Source of the DNA: an uncultured Flavobacterium sp.
Lineage (GTDB): Bacteria; Bacteroidota; Bacteroidia; Flavobacteriales; Flavobacteriaceae
Length of the DNA stretch: 14,441 bases
Direction of reading: 5' to 3'
NCBI RefSeq assembly: GCF_946482535.1
Contig: NZ_CAMLRU010000059.1
Coordinates: 1 to 14,441 of the forward strand
The notes under the pieces were generated by a model. The model did no database searches and had not been told where the DNA came from. It saw nothing but the letters and a program-made list of their open reading frames with translations. Of the stretch, positions 9,801 to 14,441 are shown one piece after another; the stretch's first letter is position 1; each line of letters begins with the position of its first letter. Position numbers and translations under genes: made by a program.

Positions 9801-10855
9801 GTAAACTGATTGACATAGGTTATCATTGCTTTTAGGTCGATTTCGTAAATTAAATCGGCTGCAGATTCAATCAAACTTCGGTATTGGTCTTTGATGTTTA
9901 CTTGTTCAGTAACATCTTGTCCGATTCCTATGGTAATGTCTTCAGAATATTTTTTGTCTTTCCATTGGATGTATTTGTAATCGCCGTTTTTGCATTTTAG
10001 TTTTCTGATATAAGTTCGGTCATCTACAAAAGTGTTGTGATAGTCTTCTCCTATAAATTCAGGATCTTCAGTTAGTATCCAAAATCCCATACCCAATACT
10101 TCCTCTGCTTTATACCCTAAAATAGCTTCAACAGATTCACTGCAAAAAGAGACTTCTCCTTTTTTATTGGTAGTAATAATCAAAGAGTTTCCGTTATTGA
10201 CAATCATGTCAGAAAACAGGAATTTGTTTTTGGTTTCCAATAATCCTAAATGTCGGGAAATGTGGATAGCAATGATTGAGATGAAAGTACAGGCCAATAG
10301 AATTATCAGTTTGTCTTCCAAGAGTTTGTTTTGGTAACTAAAAATGAGAAACAAGAAAACTAAGCCGGTAAAAATCCAATACTGTACTATGTTTTTTAAA
10401 ACAAAATAGGAGAGAAAGAAGCCAATAATCAAAGTTACATAGTAAATTAACTCAAAAGGGCTGAAGAACAGATTATATCCAATAAACCCAAAATAGCCGA
10501 TGTAAATAAGAGTAAAAATTGGATTGATTTTTTGATAGAAAAACTGAAATCGACCGGTTAAAAAATAGAGCGCCAACAGTAAAACGCCAATGGAATAATT
10601 TATCGGCATATGATTGTTAGACCGTATTTCAAAAAAAACGACTATGGTTTCAATCAGCGGAATGGTAATCCCGAAGAATAAAAAATAAATCCTAAACTGT
10701 TCTTCTTTGGGCTCAAATTCAGAGTATTTATTACTGAGGTTTAATTTGTTTTGTAAGGTTTTGTGAACAGTAACATACAATAACAATGAAATAATCAATA
10801 ACAAACAGATTATTACATAGCTATTAATAATGGCAAATAAAATGAGAGTATTCAA
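6896..10855 (-). CDS. hybrid sensor histidine kinase with 7 TM, PAS and GAF domains and receiver
   Basis: This is a 1319-residue two-component hybrid kinase. About seven hydrophobic helices occupy residues 3-200 (near 3-30, 54-77, 84-100, 112-131, 134-153, 158-174 and 182-199) with almost no extracytoplasmic domain. Then come PAS (about 215-318), PAS (325-438), GAF (455-615), GAF (625-793) and PAS (802-920). HisKA follows, with the phospho-accepting H949 in [12 protein letters not shown]. HATPase_c has N-box N1066, G1 box DTGIGI at 1099-1104 and G2 box GGTGLGLS from 1128. The receiver (about 1196-1316) has acidic residues E1203 and D1204, phospho-acceptor D1249 in LMDIQMP, T1279 and K1301. 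The enzyme therefore looks catalytically complete. No Hpt domain, DNA-binding output or partner response regulator lies in the window, so the output is unknown. The start codon is TTG (10855-10853): an in-frame stop lies 12 codons upstream, there is no ATG or GTG between, and the next in-frame Met is residue 83, inside the membrane region. Confidence 0.93.
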   Translation of the reverse strand: MNTLILFAIINSYVIICLLLIISLLLYVTVHKTLQNKLNLSNKYSEFEPKEEQFRIYFLFFGITIPLIETIVVFFEIRSNNHMPINYSIGVLLLALYFLTGRFQFFYQKINPIFTLIYIGYFGFIGYNLFFSPFELIYYVTLIIGFFLSYFVLKNIVQYWIFTGLVFLFLIFSYQNKLLEDKLIILLACTFISIIAIHISRHLGLLETKNKFLFSDMIVNNGNSLIITTNKKGEVSFCSESVEAILGYKAEEVLGMGFWILTEDPEFIGEDYHNTFVDDRTYIRKLKCKNGDYKYIQWKDKKYSEDITIGIGQDVTEQVNIKDQYRSLIESAADLIYEIDLKAMITYVNQFTVKALNCEREDILGKHFSHFVRADYLDYVTDFYKEIPKENQQYNDLVFPLLKKDGETIWVSQKVTLKKNDFGETIGYSAIARDITLVKNLEIEHYNRSKKVRIHNETLKVLTSQSYSNKDTFNGILKNILKVAATNCDIDRVGYWSYMSEGLRCESIYYLKSDRFEKNFFLAKENYTNYFENIETGLQIVASNVYNNSITKELCYDYVPKNDIMSLLDTPIFINGKIIGILCFEKTDTAFEWDNEDINFARSIADLIAIAIEAQLLLESDKKLSYKSEILTVISKNIDKFLLNKNTDDILKGIVNEIGKVLKVDKISFFAKNQKNNLYYQKHRWIASENGFTPTNEKLQNITIDLLSFVLKQMTENYYYAAIVRKIKDETTRTFLEDLQIKSVLFLPIFVKNDLHGFLVFDDSTLEREWSIDEITILQSLANNISSAFERNINETIIKESEEKFSLLANNIPGAVHLSRYDEKWSKIYLNDQIEKLTGYPKEDFLQNKIFYIDLVHPDDIANVREKANDLFKNKQKIHLIYRIINKSGQYIWIEEFGEPILKDNEIVYIVGIFIDITSRMEAEEAIKAKNYAEAANRAKSEFLANMSHEIRTPLNGIIGFTELLMNTNLESIQKKYMNTINQSANALMEVINNILDFSKIESGKLELNIEKINITELLHQVVDLIRYEANLKNLELNLTVEKDVPKYIWVDYIRLKQILINLLSNAVKFTEKGSIDLCLTLHKKIDDNSIELQFAVKDTGIGIKKSNQEKIFEAFSQEDNSTSKRFGGTGLGLSISNQLLSLMNSKLELTSEPDKGSEFRFVLNVTYSNLSTEDNKTIDKAPKSGQSSAVISKADKVIFIVEDNKINMLLAKTLVKQILPNAQIIELENGKEAYEKAQNILPDLILMDIQMPVMNGYESTQAIRKLPNTTNIPIIALTAGTVVGEKEKCIESGMNDYIPKPIDKELLEKVIRDLMTLN

Positions 10856-10962
10856 GGTACAATAGAAATTTAACCAATTAAACGATTTAGTTTATGATAT
10901 TACAGCTTTCGCATTACAAGATACACAAAAAATAAATTATTCTTGACTATTTAAAAGCATAT

Positions 10963-12294
10963 TCAAGAAAACCATTTTAATAATTTTTTTAAGCGATTTA
11001 TTTTCCCTTGATAAGGCGCATATCTCACCGGAATATCAAGCCAATTGGCTTTTTTTATTAGGGCTTTTTGGTGGGAAAAGAGATCAAAACTTCGCTTGCC
11101 GTGATAGGCTCCGATGCCACTGTGTCCAACACCGCCAAAAGGCAGTCGCTTGTTGGCAAAATGAACCAACGTATCATTAACACAACCACCGCCAAAAGAA
11201 TATTGAGTGATTATTTTTTTCGCAAAAGATTGGTCTTGGGTAAACACATACAACGAAAGCGGTTTTTCATATCGGGAGATAATTCTCGCCAAATCGGTTT
11301 CGGTTTGATAACCCAAAATCGGCAAAATCGGGCCAAAGATTTCTTCTTGCATGACCAAGCTATCCAAGGAAGGCTCATCGAGTAATGTTGGTGACAAATA
11401 AAAATCATCAATGGAAAACTTTCCGCCTAAGAGAATATTTTCGTTTTCTAAAAAAGCCACTTGTCGTTTCCAGTTTTTCTCGTTGATAATACGCGGATAA
11501 TCGGGTGATTCTTGAGGGTTTTCACCATAAGCCAAACGAATTTCTTCTTTTAAATAAGCAATGAATTTGGGTTTGATACTTTGATGCAACAAGAGATAAT
11601 CAGGCGCAATGCAAGTTTGTCCTGCATTCAAAAATTTGCCCCAAACAATGCGCTTGGCAGCCAATTTTAAATGCGCTGTTTCGTCAATAATGCACGGGTT
11701 TTTTCCACCCAATTCTAAGGTAACCGGTGTTAAGTTTTCGGCTGCCACTTTGGCTACTATTTTGCCCACAGCGACACTTCCGGTAAAGAAGATATAATCC
11801 CAGCGTTGTGCCAATAATTTTTGGGCGCCTTCTATTCCGCCTTCAACGCATTCCACATGGTTTTGTTCAAAAGTTTCTCGAATGATATTAGCGATGACTC
11901 TCGAAGTATTGGGCGTCAATTCCGAAGGTTTTACTACAACTTGATTTCCGGTAGCAACGGCGGCTATCAAGGGAGCTAATGCCAATTGGTAGGGATAATT
12001 CCAAGGCGCCATAATCAAAACCTTGCCATAAGGTTCATTGTAAATGAAATCGCTTGAAGGGAAATTCAAAAAAGAAGGCAAAACCCGTTTAGGTTTTGCC
12101 CAATGATTCATATTTTTGATAGTGTATTCGAGTTCGGAAACAATATAACTTGTTTCGGTAGCGACTGCTTCAAAGGCCGGTTTTTTAAAATCGTCATACA
12201 AAGCTTGAATAATATCAGCTTCCTTTTCTTTAACGGTTGACAGTAATTTCAGTAACGTTTTTTTTCTGTAATTCAAATCCGTTTTAAAAATCAT
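10963..12294 (-). CDS. aldehyde dehydrogenase, class 3-like
   Basis: This is a 443-residue NAD(P)-dependent aldehyde dehydrogenase of the ALDH3/YwdH-like branch, which oxidises aldehydes (often fatty or aromatic) to acids. The motifs are complete. N99 in APWNYP fits the oxyanion asparagine. VVVKPSE at 119-125 holds the cofactor-binding K122 and E125. The Rossmann loop is FTGSVAVG around 170-177. The general base is E194 in ELGGK, and the catalytic cysteine is C228 in NAGQTC. The C-terminus has EEIFGP and LPFGGVGHSG. Start: a stop codon lies two codons upstream of the ATG, so this ATG is fixed. The N-terminus looks roughly 10-15 residues shorter than usual for the class, lacking most of the helix before the FKT...YR segment. 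No hydrophobic membrane tail is present. The substrate is not predictable. It lies 59 bases downstream of the outer-membrane protein gene on the same strand. Confidence 0.93.
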   Translation of the reverse strand: MIFKTDLNYRKKTLLKLLSTVKEKEADIIQALYDDFKKPAFEAVATETSYIVSELEYTIKNMNHWAKPKRVLPSFLNFPSSDFIYNEPYGKVLIMAPWNYPYQLALAPLIAAVATGNQVVVKPSELTPNTSRVIANIIRETFEQNHVECVEGGIEGAQKLLAQRWDYIFFTGSVAVGKIVAKVAAENLTPVTLELGGKNPCIIDETAHLKLAAKRIVWGKFLNAGQTCIAPDYLLLHQSIKPKFIAYLKEEIRLAYGENPQESPDYPRIINEKNWKRQVAFLENENILLGGKFSIDDFYLSPTLLDEPSLDSLVMQEEIFGPILPILGYQTETDLARIISRYEKPLSLYVFTQDQSFAKKIITQYSFGGGCVNDTLVHFANKRLPFGGVGHSGIGAYHGKRSFDLFSHQKALIKKANWLDIPVRYAPYQGKINRLKKLLKWFS

Positions 12295-12304
12295 GACAAG
12301 TTAT

Positions 12305-12319
12305 ATTAGCTAGGCTAAT
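12305..12319. promoter_or_regulatory. perfect 6-bp inverted repeat before the aldehyde dehydrogenase start
   Basis: ATTAGC-TAG-GCTAAT is a perfect dyad with a 3-base centre, ending 10 bases before the aldehyde dehydrogenase ATG on the minus strand. It could be an operator or an RNA hairpin near the translation start. There is no T-run, so it is not a standard terminator for the upstream gene. Its function is inferred from position only. Confidence 0.35.
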
Positions 12320-12353
12320 GTAGGATTTTTAAAGAACAAATTCAAATTTTTAA

Positions 12354-13700
12354 TTACAGAAATGCCCAACGGAATCCGGTGTAAATATCGCCTTGTTTGC
12401 TGTCGCTTACCAAAGCCGTAACCAATGAACTCGTGCCTAAATAGAAACCGCCTAATCTAAAGCCCAAACCAACATTGGTACCCGAAATTTCATTAAAACT
12501 TACCGGTACATAAGTCTCAAAGAAACCTAAATTTACCCTTGGTGTAATGCTGAAAATATTAGGCACCGTGACTTGGTCATTGCCGGAATCTTCATTGACT
12601 TTCTGTTGCAAATAAGCCGTCACATATAATTTTGGAACCAATTTAAAATCGACATAAGTTGAAAGTACGGTAGGCAATTTGACTTTGAAATCATTTTGTC
12701 CACTGGTTTGAGTTAAGTAACCACTGTCGGATAAGATTTGTTCCACATCGCTTAAATTTTCTACGTTTTCAAACGAACTTAAGTCCAAACCTTGCGGATT
12801 TTGTGCATTAGGTTGAATGTTTAAAATATAATTGGTCGAAGCATTGTTGTCGTCTTTAAAAGTCATACTACCAATGTTTCTGATGGCCAAACCTGCGTTT
12901 AATTTGTAGTCTTTCCCTTTTTTCCATTGGTAATTAAAACCAATATCTCCCGCAAAACCGTTCAGTCCGCCAAAAATCGATTTACTGTAATCGTCAAAAT
13001 TGGTAAAACTATCCGCTAAATTTCCCGAGTAGGCTATGTTTAATGTCGCCGGCGAATTGGTGGTTAAGTAGGCACCGGTAGCATTTTCGGTAACCGTTCC
13101 GTTCAAGTTGCTCAAACCAAAGTTCGAATATGAACCCGGAAATAATATTTTCAGTGTAACACCCGCGCTGAATTTATGATTGTCGTTTTCAAAAAAAGTT
13201 CGGGCTGCCGATAAACCCACTTCGCCATAGGAAGTCCCGCTCAATCTTTGATTATTCGGATTATTCAATATGGTGGTGTTCAAAATAATATTGTCGTTGG
13301 TAATCGCATTTCCGATAGTCGGATCAATATCTACCATATCAAACTTGACATGTGCTTTCGTCGTAATAGCAAAACCCCATTTCATCCAGCGCATAGCCAC
13401 ACCCGGTCCGTTAATTTCGGCGTCAATTCGAGCGTTTACCGGACTGCTGCCTTGAAAAATCAGTGTTTCAAAATCGGCATCCGAAGAAATATCACTAAAG
13501 GCGATTTTGTTGTTCGCCACATTAAAACTGAAGCCGTAAATATTGACTTCAAATTTTTTAGACAAATTGGCCAATTCGGCCGGATTGATATTGGCATTTA
13601 AAATACCAACTCGGTTGGAGGTGCTGATGCCAGAATAATGGTCTTGGGCAAAAGCGTTTAGCCCAACGAACAGACTGGCGGTCAAAAGGATTTTCTTCAT
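12354..13700 (-). CDS. outer-membrane beta-barrel protein (DUF5723-like), function unknown
   Basis: This 448-residue exported protein begins with a clear Sec signal peptide: K2-K3, a hydrophobic core to L14, and a likely signal-peptidase I site after AFA at residue 18, leaving mature QDHYSG. There is no cysteine at the cleavage site, so it is not a lipoprotein. The mature part opens with a segment (NRVGILNANINPAELANLSK) like the ones in flavobacterial DUF5723 proteins, where asparagine and proline begin the barrel. Alternating hydrophobic/aromatic strands follow throughout, and the C-terminus YTGFRWAFL is aromatic, as expected for a beta-signal. I infer an outer-membrane barrel; whether it transports anything is unknown. 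The ATG matches the signal peptide start. The family name is from recall and less certain than the exported-barrel assignment. Confidence 0.8.
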   Translation of the reverse strand: MKKILLTASLFVGLNAFAQDHYSGISTSNRVGILNANINPAELANLSKKFEVNIYGFSFNVANNKIAFSDISSDADFETLIFQGSSPVNARIDAEINGPGVAMRWMKWGFAITTKAHVKFDMVDIDPTIGNAITNDNIILNTTILNNPNNQRLSGTSYGEVGLSAARTFFENDNHKFSAGVTLKILFPGSYSNFGLSNLNGTVTENATGAYLTTNSPATLNIAYSGNLADSFTNFDDYSKSIFGGLNGFAGDIGFNYQWKKGKDYKLNAGLAIRNIGSMTFKDDNNASTNYILNIQPNAQNPQGLDLSSFENVENLSDVEQILSDSGYLTQTSGQNDFKVKLPTVLSTYVDFKLVPKLYVTAYLQQKVNEDSGNDQVTVPNIFSITPRVNLGFFETYVPVSFNEISGTNVGLGFRLGGFYLGTSSLVTALVSDSKQGDIYTGFRWAFL

Positions 13701-13729
13701 AGGTAGGATTGATTTAGGTTATAACAGTT

Positions 13730-13745
13730 GGGTTTTTGAAAACCC
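13730..13745. other. hairpin between pseudouridine synthase and outer-membrane protein genes
   Basis: GGGTTTT-TG-AAAACCC is a perfect 7-bp inverted repeat with a 2-base centre. It lies 37 bases after the pseudouridine synthase stop and 29 bases before the outer-membrane protein ATG (both genes on the minus strand). On the minus strand it is not followed by a T-run, so it is at best a weak terminator; it could also be a leader structure of the outer-membrane protein mRNA. Confidence 0.4.
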
Positions 13746-13781
13746 TAATACAACTACTAACGTAAAAATAGTCATTTTAGT

Positions 13782-14441
13782 TTACACTGCGTTCCAAATT
13801 ACTTCATTTGGTGTTGGTGCGATAATTTCCAAAGTTTCTTTGGTAACCGGATGGATGAAAACCAGTTTTCGAGCATGCAAGTGAATGCCGCCGTCAGGAT
13901 TACTGCGGTCAAAGCCGTATTTCAAATCGCCTTTGATTGGACAACCGATAGCCGATAATTGCGCTCTGATTTGATGGTGTCTTCCGGTATGAAGGTTGAT
14001 TTCCAAAGCAAAATAGTTGTTGAGCTCTTTAATGATTTTATAATCTAAACTTGCTTTTTTGCTTTCAGGCACTTCTTTGAGATGCGCTTTGGAGGTATTG
14101 TTTTTTTCGTTTCGTTTCAGAAAATGAATGAGATTATCTTCTGTTTTAGGCGGCTTGTTTTTCACCACAGCCCAATAGGTTTTTTGGGTTTCTCGTTTGC
14201 TGAATAATTCGTTCAAACGGGTCAAAGCCTTACTGGTTCGGGCAAAAATAACGATGCCGGTTGTTGGTCGGTCTAATCGATGCACCACACCCAAAAACAC
14301 TTCGCCGGGTTTATTATATTTTTCTTTGATATATTCTTTTACGACTTCCGAAAGCGGTTTATCTCCGGTTTTATCGCCTTGGACAATATCACCAACACGC
14401 TTATTAACCACAATAATATGGTTGTCTTCGTGTAAAATTTG
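13782..14441 (-). CDS. RluA family pseudouridine synthase, 5' partial
   Basis: This enzyme isomerises uridine to pseudouridine in rRNA or tRNA. The catalytic aspartate lies in HRLDRPTTG, encoded at 14273-14271. TGRHHQIRAQL and the KPI/GDLKYG-like segment (CPIKGDLKYG) are further family signatures. The frame is open to the right edge and its visible N-terminus reads QILHEDNHIIVVNKRVGD, the usual first strands of the catalytic domain. The gene therefore starts just outside the window, and the GTG at 14411 is internal. No S4 domain is visible, and little room remains for one if this is the short form of about 230 residues; that cannot be checked here. The target uridine is not predictable from sequence. 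Confidence 0.93.
   Translation of the reverse strand, partial: QILHEDNHIIVVNKRVGDIVQGDKTGDKPLSEVVKEYIKEKYNKPGEVFLGVVHRLDRPTTGIVIFARTSKALTRLNELFSKRETQKTYWAVVKNKPPKTEDNLIHFLKRNEKNNTSKAHLKEVPESKKASLDYKIIKELNNYFALEINLHTGRHHQIRAQLSAIGCPIKGDLKYGFDRSNPDGGIHLHARKLVFIHPVTKETLEIIAPTPNEVIWNAV

Noticed and set aside
10926..10934. TATTTTTTG on the minus strand as a -7 promoter element for the kinase
   Set aside because: It has one base too many for TAnnTTTG and no TTG at 17-23 bases upstream.
11068..11385. Open frame of 105 codons on the plus strand inside the aldehyde dehydrogenase gene
   Set aside because: It is antisense to a region coding for conserved ALDH motifs and has no leader or domain of its own.
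13248..13601. Open frame of 117 codons on the plus strand inside the outer-membrane protein gene
   Set aside because: It is antisense to a gene with a clear signal peptide and barrel pattern, and its translation matches no known motif.
14409..14411. GTG as the start of the pseudouridine synthase gene
   Set aside because: The upstream codons to the window edge encode the conserved ILHEDNHII strand of the family, so this GTG is internal.
1..14441. Defence system, mobile element, CRISPR array or prophage
   Set aside because: All nine genes belong to ordinary chromosomal families, gaps are short, and there are no transposases, integrases, spaced repeats or target-site duplications.

Overview
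The window is a stretch of ordinary, densely packed chromosome from a member of the Bacteroidota, most likely Flavobacterium or a close relative. This rests on the protein sequences (an outer-membrane protein of flavobacterial type, a mevalonate-pathway HMG-CoA synthase, and YifB/ComM without the usual cysteine motif). It also rests on AT-rich intergenic DNA, A-rich leaders in place of Shine-Dalgarno sequences, and one TAnnTTTG-type -7 element. Nine protein genes fill almost everything. The longest gap is about 160 bases, so no stretch above 300 bases lacks a gene. I saw no tRNA, rRNA, CRISPR array, insertion sequence or prophage gene.

Layout. Bases 1-2917 (+ strand) hold the 3' part of an M1 zinc aminopeptidase gene, then a patatin-like phospholipase gene whose ATG overlaps the peptidase stop codon by four bases. 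At 2991-4526 (+) is a YifB/ComM-type AAA+ ATPase. It meets the HMG-CoA synthase gene (4523-5872, -) tail to tail, and the two stop codons share the four bases TTAA. From here to the right edge every gene is on the minus strand. These are a YpfJ-type membrane-anchored zinc metallopeptidase (6032-6883) and, 12 bases upstream of it, a 1319-residue hybrid sensor histidine kinase (6896-10855). Next come a class 3-like aldehyde dehydrogenase (10963-12294), a secreted outer-membrane beta-barrel protein of unknown function (12354-13700), and an RluA-family pseudouridine synthase cut by the right edge (13782-14441).

How the genes work together. Two pairs look co-transcribed: aminopeptidase with patatin, and kinase with metallopeptidase. 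The rest are housekeeping or envelope genes: isoprenoid precursor synthesis, DNA recombination helicase, RNA modification, aldehyde oxidation and an outer-membrane protein. No complete multi-gene pathway is visible, and I found no convincing evidence of a novel defence, mobile or biosynthetic system. The most notable points are the kinase's TTG start and its pairing with the metallopeptidase, the tightly overlapping gene pairs, and a few short inverted repeats in intergenic regions.
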